From NCBI GenBank assembly GCA_950022655.1, contig OX465584.1:43072723-43136722 (forward strand): a stretch of 64,000 bases of DNA, in the 5' to 3' direction. This DNA is from Alentia gelatinosa. Taxonomy: Eukaryota; Annelida; Polychaeta; Phyllodocida; Polynoidae. The position numbers and the translations under genes were made by a program. Within the stretch, counting starts at the first letter, position 1. Every line of letters starts with the position of its first letter. Below are positions 1 to 8,595 of this stretch, in pieces. The notes below the pieces were generated by a model. The model made no database searches. It worked only from the letters and a program-made list of their open reading frames with translations, and had not been told where the DNA came from.

Positions 1-231
1 CAGTAATAAATAGTATACATGCACAGTAGTGTGTGCTTAGATCTGGGCAAAGTGGCCGGTATTAGTACCCTATGCCGGAATGTTAGTGGTCAGGAGGGGA
101 TTATTATTCTTATATTTGATGAATGGCAATAATAGATATAGTACATAAAGCCAATGGTAAATAGAGAAAATATGGGTCTTATGATAGTTGAATCACATAC
201 AAAAGTACATATTATCGTAAAACTGGATGAG

Positions 232-350
232 TTTTAATCTTGGCCACCGTATGCCACCACTGGAGTTCGGCATAGTGACTTCGTGAGGCGAAGCCGAATG
301 GAGTCCGGAGCCAAAACTCCAGGAGTGGGATGCTGTGGCCAATATTAAAA
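232..350. repeat. Imperfect inverted repeat (foldback, MITE-like)
   Basis: The arms at 232-267 and 315-350 are reverse complements over about 36 bp with few mismatches; both carry TTTTAAT, TTGGCCAC and CTGGAGTT in the same order. The 47-bp spacer holds a smaller hairpin (CTTCG tgagg CGAAG). No coding capacity. It could be a small foldback transposon or a chance structural repeat; I saw no second copy in this window. Confidence 0.6.
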
Positions 351-418
351 GGAATCAGGTTTTGATTTCATGCTAACCCGTCTCCTCGATTTTGGAATAT
401 TACGTAATAACAATTCTG

Positions 419-436
419 TATGCTACTAGTAGCATA
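419..436. repeat. Perfect 18-bp palindrome
   Basis: TATGCTACTAGTAGCATA is exactly self-complementary. It is followed at about 451-468 by a related broken form (TATGCTAGTCAGCAT). Function unknown. Confidence 0.6.
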
Positions 437-1580
437 TAAAACTCTGTATGCTAGTCAGCATGGCATAGAGAAATTCAATGTTAAGCCTATGGTATTTTAT
501 ATTAGCGGTAGGATAAAAAAAAGACATATTCAGTAGGAAGGGAAAAGGCATAGAGGGAAAAAGGCCAGCTGGGGGAGTAATTCACGGGGAACTCAATATA
601 CATGGTGTCATTGGGGAAGAGTACCGCGAATGTATGAGGATATAGATAAGAATAAGCTTGCCACTGTGTGTTAGAGGGCCTGTAATTTGGTCTTGTTGCC
701 AATCCAGCTGCTCTTAACCTTATACTTTGCTTTCCCATTTGTTTTTCTTTAATCAGTCGAGAATGAGGTGGGAAATCCGTTTTCAGCTAAGGGCTGGATG
801 TAGAGAGTAGAGAAAAGACAACTCTCCCGTCTGGGACGCATTGAGACCCGTTACTAGCCGGAAATTCCCAGCCAATGGCGCCCTTGAGGAACCTTCCGAT
901 CACCCCCGCGGGCCAATCGCCCTCCCCTGATCAAACCCACCTTTTCGCTTACCCACCCCTTCGCACAAACCTACAGGCCGACACCCACGGACTGCCCTCA
1001 CTCCGGTAGGACTTGCGCAGGTCAGAACTGGCCGGATACCAGTCGTGATCGAGGGGTGATCACGGTGCCTCATAATGGCCACCACTCGCAATGAAAGCCA
1101 TTACAGAGACGCTCGATCGTCGGCCATCACAGTGAGCGATCGTCGATTGTTTCCTCGAGGAAAACCCGCAGGGGGTCTGCTCCGAGTTGCTCTATGGATG
1201 GGGCCGCTGCGTAACCATGGCAATGAGCGACAAGTCGAACAAGGCGTGTTGGCCCCCGAGGCGGGCTGGTCATTATTGCCGAGTGCTGGTGAGGTCCGGC
1301 TGGGGAAGGAAGGCCACGGTTTGCCCCCCGCCTGAGGGGCAGAGGTGAGCCGGGGAGCTCTGTGTAGCCTAAATAAAGGAGGTGGGTAGTAGTGTGTGAG
1401 GACTTCAACTGGGAAGTAGCAATTGGAGACTGGGGCTGATTGGCATGGCTCGTGGATCGTGATCGGGTAGATGTAATTGGAAACTGGAAGTAAGTGTAAG
1501 GATGTTCACTAGCACTGTTTAGAAAATGTTCACTAGCACTTTTTAAAAGAATAAATTAGTGTCTACAAGAGGTCAGTGAC
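437..1580. other. No gene recognised; GC-richer patch at about 840-1480
   Basis: No open frame here has a recognisable domain. The segment 840-1480 is clearly richer in G+C and CpG than its surroundings and contains one GAGTTGCTC word at 1184-1192, the same word that recurs in the 29-39 kb block. At 1502-1541 the 15-mer ATGTTCACTAGCACT occurs twice about 24 bp apart. Confidence 0.5.
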
Positions 1581-1630
1581 AGATTGGGGGTGAAGTGTGA
1601 AGACGGTGGTTTTCGGCAATGGCAGAAGGT

Positions 1631-1649
1631 GGGGGGGGGGGGGGGGGGG
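1631..1649 (+). repeat. Poly(G) tract of 19 G
   Basis: An uninterrupted run of 19 G lies just before the 54-bp minisatellite. The length may be uncertain because homopolymers are prone to sequencing error. Confidence 0.8.
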
Positions 1650-1659
1650 TTAATAAAAG

Positions 1660-1843
1660 CAGAGAGAGGTGGATGGGCCATAGGAGCGGTCAGAGAATGG
1701 TGGTCCATAGGAGCAGGGAGAGGTGGATTATACATAGGATCGGTTAGAAAATGGTGGTCCATAGATGCAAGGAGAGGTGGATGGGCCATAGGAGCGGTCA
1801 GAGGAGGGCGGTCCATAGGAGCAGGTACAGGTGGATAGTACAA
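1660..1843. repeat. 54-bp minisatellite, first block
   Basis: Three full units start at 1681, 1735 and 1789, each 54 bp, with the order TAGGAGCGGTCAGAG ... GGTCCATAGGAGCAG ... AGGTGGAT and a partial unit upstream. Because 54 is a multiple of three the minus strand stays open and would encode an 18-residue Pro-rich repeat of the type MDHHSLTAPMAHPPLSA. The same family resumes at about 2603 after a LINE insertion. Whether the repeat is ever translated cannot be told from sequence; an open frame is expected from any in-phase tandem repeat. Confidence 0.85.
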
Positions 1844-1848
1844 AGGAG

Positions 1849-2602
1849 GGTTTTTTTTATAGTTTTTTTTTTAAATTCTTTATTTTCATTGGGACAATCG
1901 TCAGCGGTTAGCTGGTATGAGTGAGTCTCCCAACATTGGGAATTTGCATCGGAGTTTCACCTTCTATATATATAACAAATTTTAGGGACCTGCATAAATA
2001 AAGGTCCACAGTGATTTCACACTTAACAGTCCATATAAGTTAATGGTTATATAAAGTCTTTTTGATGATTCTTATCCACAGTACAGTTGTGGTTTACTAG
2101 TTCTATGTTGATCAAAATATAGAGTGTACTTTGCTGACTCCAATAGCATCAGGTAGGGTCCAGTCTCTGTCAAATTAGATCATGGTTAGAAGGTCCATAA
2201 CAGGTGATTAACATCGAGATATGTCACAGGCTATATAATAGGATATTTGAAGTTATGCATATGATAATTGAAGGGTTGTTCGGCACCTTCCTAAACCGGT
2301 GGCCAGTTCTTAGATAATGCCCATTTCTTTTGGTGTACCTTAAACTGTTCATAGTCTTTAAGTTTTCTTATCTCAGGGGAAAGACTATTCCATTCTTGAG
2401 CACCACGATACAATGTATTTTTTTTTATAATGTTCTAGTTTGGGTTTACAAGTCTTAAACACAGTGGCGCTTTGTTGTCTAGTTATATTTGGTGTGACTG
2501 TGCTTATTAGATCATTGTTGTCCTGTTTAGTATACATATAATTCCTAATGTGGGCTAGTCACCTAGCTTTTAAGTTTGCCGTTTTCGTGGTTTGGTGCAG
2601 GT
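1849..2602 (-). mobile_element. 5'-truncated LINE (non-LTR retrotransposon) 3' end
   Basis: The insertion interrupts the 54-bp minisatellite. Its left end is a run of T (1849-1872), the poly(A) side of a minus-strand element, and its right end is the truncated 5' side. The coding part (2291-2585) is the C-terminal tail typical of LINE ORF2. Between the stop codon and the poly(T) lies about 420 bp of 3' UTR-like sequence. No clear target-site duplication could be read because the insertion lies within a tandem repeat. Confidence 0.75.
2291..2585 (-). pseudogene. LINE ORF2 C-terminal fragment
   Basis: Read on the minus strand, the frame ends at a TAG at 2291-2293. It contains the block YRGAQEWNSLSPEIRKLKDY followed by a short basic tail. 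In the CR1/L2/jockey type of LINE this WNSLP-like motif lies near the end of ORF2, after the reverse transcriptase. Upstream residues (TKQDNNDLIS, TPNITRQQSATVFK) fit the same region but are in a neighbouring frame; a one-base slip lies in the A-run at about 2418-2428, and an in-frame stop occurs near 2576. No catalytic RT residues remain. It is a dead 3' remnant. Confidence 0.7.
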
Positions 2603-2870
2603 GTTGGAGAACTTCGGTCCATAAGAGCAGGGAGAGGTGGATTGTACATAGGAGTGGTCAGAGAACTACGGTCCATAAGGGGTGGATGGTGTATAGGAGC
2701 GGTCGGAGGAGGGCGGTCCAGAGGAAAAGGGAGACGTCGGTAGTACATAGTAGCAGTCAGGCGAGGGCAGTGCAGAGGAAAAAGGAGAGGTGGATAGGAC
2801 ATTTATAAGACTAGTCAGACGGGAGTAGTCCAGAGGAGTAGGGAGAGTTGGGTGCAGCGGTCTTTGTTCT
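2603..2870. repeat. 54-bp minisatellite, second block (diverged)
   Basis: This is the same repeat family as 1660-1843, recognisable by GGTCCATAAGAGCAGGGAGA, GGAGCGGTCGGAGGAGGGCG and AGGTGGAT. Units here are more diverged and some are shorter or longer than 54 bp. The two blocks were presumably one array before the LINE inserted. Confidence 0.75.
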
Positions 2871-4165
2871 TTGAGATGGATGTGAGTCATCTTTTTAGTA
2901 GTTACATGACAATATTATGGTATTTTATAGATACCAATAACTCCCTTCCAAGTCAAACTGTGGCAGAATCATAATTTCGTTGGTTGATTTGAGACATTCA
3001 TACTTAATGAAATTACACCATATTTGCAGCGGAAATTAACATATATATGTATGTCGTATCTGGTTCCAAAATTTCATATTTTTTCATCAATGTTTCATTA
3101 GTGAGAGATATTTTCCAGAGCGAACCCGCAACCGATGCGTTATACTGTTGTGAGAGTATGCTTTGCGAGGGTTACTGAGGATAGGTGCTACCTGGTCGGC
3201 CATCTTTCCACCCCCTCCCCATACTCTTCCCGTTGTCCTGTTGAAAAGTCTGTGTTGTAGTCTGTCGGAATATCTTTTTCGTATTGTGTCGGAAGCTCAG
3301 TGAGTCTCCGGTCTTACAGTCCAGGATATCAGCGGCTAATCGGGTAGATTGAAGAAGGCAACTGGAGGAAGGATCGAGGAACCAACAACCAAGGACTTCA
3401 TACTGGAGAAGTTGGCCTGAAATAGCACCAAAGGGATATAGGGACACAGGCGATTTACCAAGGTGGTTTTCCTGTGATTTCGAAGGTGGAGGATGGAATA
3501 TCTTTTAATCTCTATTGCATCTGACGGGGTACAGTGTTGTTCCTGTACGCATAAATTTGAACTTAACATATAACATGTAAACAATATAGTAATGGCATTC
3601 ACAGAAGACGACGTTGTGTGACCGCATAGCATATTAACTTCATAATATGGTGAAGTCCTCAAATTTGTATTAATTCATGATAGCGTAATTCATATTTGCA
3701 GATCCATGATGCTTCTTTAGACGATTGTTTGGTTTAAAGCTCCATGAAAAAAGAGTGAATAATTGATTTTAAGGCCTAGAGGTCAAGAAGGAGGACTACA
3801 TGACTTTCCTGGCATTTTCGAGTTTCCATTTTCTCATAGAGGATGACAAGCATTGAAATATATTCAAACGAAACAGGAAATTGGTTTCGTTATAGTGAAC
3901 ATGCTCTTTATATTCGGTAGTATTTGATCATTTCTGCAAAAGAGTATTTTTCAACAAGACTATCTGCTTTCAACATCTACTCATTATTAATATCAAATAG
4001 AACAACATACTTTTAACAATTTCCCGGCAAATACAGTTACGTTTCCTGGCAGACTGTGTTTTCAAGGTTTCCCCAAATCGATTATTAATCATAGTGAAGA
4101 TTCGGATATTTTTAGAACAAATTATAACGGAGAATTGTAATTTATAATAATGGTCTTCAGATAAT
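2871..4165. other. No gene seen
   Basis: AT-rich sequence. The short open frames (for example 3172-3447 and 3970-4377 on the minus strand) show no domain, no signal sequence and no coding-like composition. The last one runs into the DIRS element repeat. Confidence 0.5.
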
Positions 4166-4258
4166 GATGACGCAAAGAGGGATTTGGAAATAAAAGGTTT
4201 ATTGAGGAAGTAGTTGTAGAGTTGAGGTGAAGTAGTGTCTTTAACTATAAGAAAGCCG
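4166..4258 (-). repeat. DIRS terminal repeat B2
   Basis: This 93-bp segment is nearly identical to 4469-4562; they differ by two substitutions and a one-base insertion near the end. It begins GATGACGCAAAGAGG on the plus strand and forms the outer 3' end of the element. Confidence 0.85.
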
Positions 4259-4319
4259 CAAGTGAAGTATGAATGAGGAAAAAAAGTTTTTTTAAAGTTT
4301 TTGTGGGGTGGGTTGGAGG

Positions 4320-4468
4320 TAATATTTCCCGAGTCCGTTGGTTTTGAGGATGAGTCACGTGGTGGAGAGGTAGTCACGTGGGGAAGTCCGGTGTATGGAG
4401 AGTGTTCAGTGGGGGGAGAGAGTAGAAATCCCTCCCGCGCACATTAAACCCAACGAGTTGGGAACAAT
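4320..4468 (-). repeat. DIRS internal repeat A2
   Basis: This 149-bp segment matches 7628-7776 with the same length and scattered substitutions. It abuts repeat B1 directly, so the A2/B1 boundary at 4468/4469 reads ...GGGAACAAT|GATGACGC..., the sequence that would arise if the two outer ends of the element were joined in a circle. Confidence 0.85.
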
Positions 4469-4562
4469 GATGACGCAAAGAGGGATTTGGAAATAAAAGG
4501 TTTATTGAGGAAGTAGTTGTAGATTTGAGGTGAAGTAGTGTCATTAACTATAAGAAATGCCG
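4469..4562 (-). repeat. DIRS internal repeat B1
   Basis: This is a near-identical copy of 4166-4258. The last codons of the recombinase reading frame run into this repeat (stop at 4544). Confidence 0.85.
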
Positions 4563-5101
4563 AAGGCCGAGGTCAAGGCCAAGGCCACCTCCTTGGAGGG
4601 GTCGGCCGGGACATAGGCCCTGAGGGAGGTGACGCTAGTCCAGGTTCCATGGTGGAGGAGGGCCTCGTCCGAGGCTCCATGGAGAGCAGCTTGTCTCCTC
4701 TCCGTAGGGAGTGTAGGGAGGCCGAGGTCACCCTGGGGGAGGAGAAGGAGGCCAGGGCCGCTCGGAGGATGGAGGTGAGGCCCTGGCCGGTAAGAGGTAC
4801 GCCGGAGGGGTCCAAGAAGGCCAAGGACGTCGGCGGGACAGGGAAGGCATGTGTGTAGGCGAGCCAAGCGGATTTCGGGCAAGCTGGGGATCCTCGGACC
4901 TCGGGGACCGCTAGAGGGAGCGGAGGTTCCGAGGAGGTCCTCATCTTGGTCGAGTGTAGGAGGACGATGAGACCTGTGGGGGAGGGAACGACGTCCTGCC
5001 GCCTGAGGGCGTGGTGCCCCGGTCTTCCTGGGCCCTTCGGGGGCACCAGGTTGGAGGCCCTGAGGAGCGCAAAATACCCGAGGAGGAGGGCCGCCTTCGG
5101 A
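4544..5101 (-). pseudogene. DIRS tyrosine recombinase, frameshifted
   Basis: Tyrosine recombinases of DIRS elements cut and rejoin DNA during circle integration. From about 5101 to 4700 one frame holds the first catalytic Arg region (YFALLRASNL) and the HxxR box (SLHSLRRG). The following part, HGASDEALLHHGTWTS and the catalytic-Tyr region SLRAYVPAD, is in the next frame, which ends at 4544. So the conserved R, HxxR, H/W and Y positions are all recognisable but spread over two frames. A further shift near 5098-5102 separates the recombinase from the upstream RT frame (AYLDRARSSDSL). The gene is dead as it stands unless programmed frameshifting is assumed, which two separate shifts make unlikely. 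Confidence 0.8.
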
Positions 5102-6473
5102 GCGAGTCAGATGATCTCGCTCTGTCGAGGTAGGCCGAGATCCCAAGGATGTCGGCCGGGAGGAGCGGAGGCGCGCAGGAAGGGATGTGCGCGGAGAGGT
5201 TGTCCGCTCCCTTTGCGACCGCGAGGGCAAGGGCAGACGAGAAGAAGGAAGTGTCCCCCCTGCGAGGCCGACCCAGGCTCTCGCTCCAGAGGCGTAGTTC
5301 CTGCACGAGGCTGGAGCCGGAAGGCAGGTTGCGAGGTATTGACGAAAGAGGGCGACCTGCTCGGGCTTCCAGAGTGATTGAGAAATGGCCAGGCGGCGCG
5401 ACAGCTACCGCGGAGGTGGCGAGCGCGGTAGTGACATGTATGCGGTCTCTGGAGGGGGCGTATATAGTGACGCCGTTGGAGGCGTGGGCATGCTGGCGGA
5501 ACCAGGTGAGGTCGAGGCGGGCCTCGGGGGTGAGGTGGATGTGGCCCAAGGCTGGAGCGGTTTTCATGAGGGCGGTGAGGTGGTTTGTGAATCGCCTAGC
5601 GTGAGGGATGCACTGAGCTACGTAGACAAGGTGGCTGACGATGGACCGGAGCTCTGACCTCGTAGCAGTTTGGCATGTGAGCCACGAGGCCAAGCGTTCG
5701 GCGAGGTCGATCATTTTCTCCTGAGGAATTGCGATAGTCATAGCCTCAGTGTCTATTTCATAGCCCAGCCATTCCATTCTGGTGGTGGGGGGCTGGCACT
5801 TCTTTGGAGCGAGTTTAACGCCCAGGTCGTCGGCGAGGGAGATGAATTCGCGGTAGGCGGCGTCGGCCGCGGTGCTGGTGGCCTCTGCCCCCGCGAAATT
5901 GTTGAGGTAGGCGAGGGACCATGCCCCCTCCGACCTGTGTAGGTAGACCATTGCGTTGGTGAATCTCTGGCAGGCAGCGCCAGAGAGTCTGGCCCCGAAG
6001 CTGGGCCAGAGGTCGAGATAGAACTCTTTCCGGTGCCGGAATCCTAGTAGGGGGAGGTCGAGGGGGTCGATCCGGAGCTGTCTGTAAGCTCAGGAGAGGT
6101 CGGCCTTCCAGATGAGCGCACCCCTGCCGAGGGTTGCGAGTCTGGTTTTGAGGTCGTGAATGGATGGGAGGGTGTATTTCGCGAGGACACCCTCCCTCAC
6201 GTTGGGTAGTGTGTAGGCGTTTACGCTCTCGCTCTGAGGGAACGAGAAGTCGATGATGACTCGCCTAGTTGAGGAGTCCTTCTTGTCCCTGGTCAGCAGG
6301 GGTGATGTGCACAAAGGGAGGGTGGATGAAGGGGCCGAGGAGGGCCCCGTGGGCGAGTTCAGTTTCGATGAATTCACGACCTCAAAACCAGACTGGCGGT
6401 GTCGGCGAGGGCGGAGGCCTGGTTCTGGGCGGTCGGGGTGGGAGGTTTGTCCCCGAGGAAGCCTATAGGCCAA
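4941..6473 (-). pseudogene. DIRS reverse transcriptase (RNase H region unclear), disabled
   Basis: One frame runs from 6473 to about 5100 apart from a TGA at 6088-6090, which falls inside a conserved block: WKADLS, stop, then AYRQLRIDP. The N-terminal part has the RT fingers-type sequence SPLLTRDKKDSSTRRVIIDF, typical of DIRS enzymes. The active-site motif, normally YxDD, reads YLNNF (about 5900), so both catalytic Asp residues are Asn. Downstream blocks LGYEIDTEAMTIAIP and LRSIVSHLVYVAQCIPHARR are the RT thumb/connection region of this family. An RNase H domain should follow; only weak traces are seen, and the space before the recombinase is short. Below about 5100 the frame is out of phase with the recombinase. 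Confidence 0.8.
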
Positions 6474-6544
6474 CCGAACTCGAGGTGAATCCCTCGGGCG
6501 GAGGGGCGGTGTGGAATTCCGGTTTTTGGCCAGGGGTTCCTGGC

Positions 6545-7573
6545 CTACTTCCGAAAGGATGCGGGGTCGGCCTTGGCGCGGGCTTTTATTCTGCAGGCAG
6601 CCTCAGCGTGGCAATGTACGAGACCGAGGTCGTTTTTGCAGAACCCGCAGAAGTGCCTGACAGGTTTTCCGGCGATGACGTGGCCCTCCGTTTTGGCGCA
6701 CCCGGCCTCGGCGTTATATGCCGGGCAGGGGGTGTCGGGGACCTCGGCGGGTTTAGGGCGCTTTGACGGGTTATGGGAGGGTTCAGAGTCCAGGCGGGCG
6801 GTGGCTACTCGTGCCATGCTGACCCTCATTATCTGGATCCGGACCTCGTCCGTCCACCGGAGTCTACGTTCCGCAATTTGAGCGAGTACCTCTTCCGAGA
6901 AACTCCAGAGGCCCGCCCAGGTGAAGTCCTTCGGGTCCTCCGCGATGTCCCGGAGGTGGGCATTCATATAAGGGCGGTCCGCCGGAGTTGTGTCGGGGTC
7001 GTCTAACAGACGGAGGAAACCAAAGAAGTACTCGCCCATGGTGAGTGAGCCGAGGGAGGTTCTTTTGTGCTTCCTCCCTCTAGTGAAAAATTCATGGGGA
7101 AACGTGTGGTTATTACCTTGTTAATTGAAGTGTTGTTGACGGAGGAGTCGTTGAACCTGGTCCTCGGTCGTGCCGTGTGCTGAATGGTGGTAGTGACTGA
7201 GGGCCGGGTCGGCGATCGTGCGGGGGGCATCGTCCGCGGCGGGTGTTTGTTGATGTCCGGGTTGTGGTGCTAATCTAGCCCTGTTGACCTCATTTCTGGG
7301 GGAGTGTTGCGTGTCTAGCTGACCGACCGAGGCCAGGGCGGCGGTCGCGACGGGGGGTGACCCCTGGCGAGATGTGGCGGCTGCGGGGCCCGTTGACCCA
7401 GTGACCCAGTGACCCCCAACGCACAGTTCTAGGTGATGGAGGATGGACTGTACACCCACCTCCATGCGAGCAACTCGTGCCTCCACTCCGGAATCCTCGT
7501 CGAGAACCGAAGCCGTCTTTCTCCTTTTAACCGCCCTGGTGTTCTTGGGGCTGGTAGACTTCTGTTTACCCAT
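6545..7573 (-). pseudogene. DIRS gag-like protein with in-frame stop
   Basis: The first Met outside the terminal repeat is at 7573 (MGKQKSTSPKNT), followed by a Lys/Arg-rich stretch (AVKRRK). An in-frame TAA at 7121-7123 splits the frame; the same frame then continues through a Met at 7039 to the stop at 6545. The second half has a conserved block (GEYFFGFLRLLDDPDTTPAD) and a Cys/His-rich tail, with Cys at PDTPCPAYNAEAGC, FCGFCK and HCHAEAAC, probably a nucleic-acid-binding module. The same block is found in the second element at 15.29-15.6 kb, which supports it as a real family protein and not a chance ORF. A short spliced region around the TAA cannot be excluded. Confidence 0.7.
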
Positions 7574-7627
7574 GATGGATGTCGGGTGTTTGATAAGTCC
7601 CGAGATAATTGAAGAAGAGTGGAGGAG

Positions 7628-7776
7628 TAATATTTCCTGAGTCCGTTGGTTTTGAGGGCGAGTCATGTGGTGGAGAGGTAGTCAGGTGGGGAAGTCCGGT
7701 GTATGGAGAGTGTTTGGTGGGGGGAGAGTGTAGAAATCCCTCCCGCGCACATTAAACCCAACAAGTTGGGAACAAT
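7628..7776 (-). repeat. DIRS terminal repeat A1
   Basis: This is the outer 5' repeat of the element, 149 bp, matching 4320-4468. It begins TAATATTTCCTGAGTCCG on the plus strand and ends GTTGGGAACAAT. Flanking genomic sequence resumes at 7777. Confidence 0.85.
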
Positions 7777-8367
7777 TGCCTCCAGTTATCTCGATTCAAA
7801 AAAGTTTTTTTGCACCGTTGTCATTCATTTTGTAACCTTTGTTTACAAGGAAATGTATTTGCGGAGAGTATGGAATAAAAAACACCTTCAATTGTACATT
7901 TGCCAAATGTAACGTAATCATCCTAATATTAAAGCGAGACATGATTCATAACATTTCGTAAGGTTTGCACAGGAACATCAGCCGCGTAAATATGAATGTG
8001 TGTTGAACCATCCCCCAAGACTCTAATATTTATGTGTAAGTACTCCGCAAAAGATACTACTATAGATGAAAGTGGGCCAGTCAAAAAGACGAACATTTTC
8101 TTTTGGGAAAGAAGGGCGTGATGTGCTTTTAACGATTTCCAGTTTGTATTTCATATAATTCACTTAGATTAAAACGATATTTTTACGTACCAGGGCGAGG
8201 GTATTGCCTAATGACGTCAATCCAGCGTTCCCCCTTTCCAGTTTCTCTTGGTTTTAATAATGAAATAAAATGCATTCTAATTAGAATTTTGCTGAATTTT
8301 ATGAGAGAAAATAAAAAGGGCGATAATGTCATCGTGTGGTCTCTCTATTCGTGCAGTATTTTTTTAG
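7777..8367. other. No gene seen
   Basis: AT-rich flank of the DIRS element. The last bases (8355-8367) are a T-rich run ending in AG and could be the 3' splice site of the possible exon that follows. Confidence 0.4.
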
Positions 8368-8595
8368 AGGACACCGGATCGGGAAATGATTGAGTGGTGC
8401 CCTCTGGGACGGTGCCGTCTGCCTCTGGCTTGGCTCCCCGTTTACTTCACACTGAGCCTGCCGAGGAGTTCCCCTGATGAGATAATACTGGCGGTGAATT
8501 ATGATGGCTTTAATGTTACCGCGCGCCCAGCTGAAAAACTCCCCGCGTTTAATTTCACGGTGCGAGCCGAGGACACAGCACTGCTCTTAGCAAAG
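8368..8595 (+). CDS. Possible internal exon, unknown protein
   Basis: A 228-bp segment is open in one frame, GC-richer than its AT-rich flanks, and bordered by splice-like signals: TATTTTTTTAG just before 8368 and AAAG|GTAAGAG at 8595/8596, a near-consensus donor. The reading frame (containing DEIILAVNYDGFNVTARP and FNFTVRAEDTALLLAK) stays open through the whole segment and stops soon after the donor. I do not recognise the family. The block has two NxT glycosylation-type sites (NVT, NFT), which would fit an extracellular protein. No partner exon was found in the flanks. Treat as a hypothesis. Confidence 0.25.

Larger units (their letters stand above)
4166..7776 (-). mobile_element. DIRS-superfamily retrotransposon with split direct repeats (PAT/Ngaro-like layout)
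   Basis: The element runs on the minus strand. Reading 5' to 3' it has repeat A1 (7776-7628), gag-like ORF, reverse transcriptase, tyrosine recombinase, repeat B1 (4562-4469), A2 (4468-4320) and B2 (4258-4166). This A1-ORFs-B1-A2-B2 order is the split-direct-repeat layout known from PAT-like and Ngaro-like DIRS elements, which replicate through a circle and integrate with a tyrosine recombinase. There is no target-site duplication beyond a possible shared AAT at the two ends. At about 3.6 kb it is shorter than usual for these groups, and all three ORFs are damaged, so it is a non-functional copy that may also be internally deleted. A second, more deleted copy lies at 14.9-16.3 kb. Confidence 0.85.

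Noticed and set aside
1681..2860. Possible CRISPR array
   Set aside because: Units are contiguous 54-bp tandem repeats without unique spacers, and the DNA is animal-like.
4538..6766. Long plus-strand frames across the DIRS element (for example 4946-5377, 5149-5604, 6269-6766)
   Set aside because: They are opposite-strand shadows of the minus-strand RT, recombinase and gag frames and have no domains.
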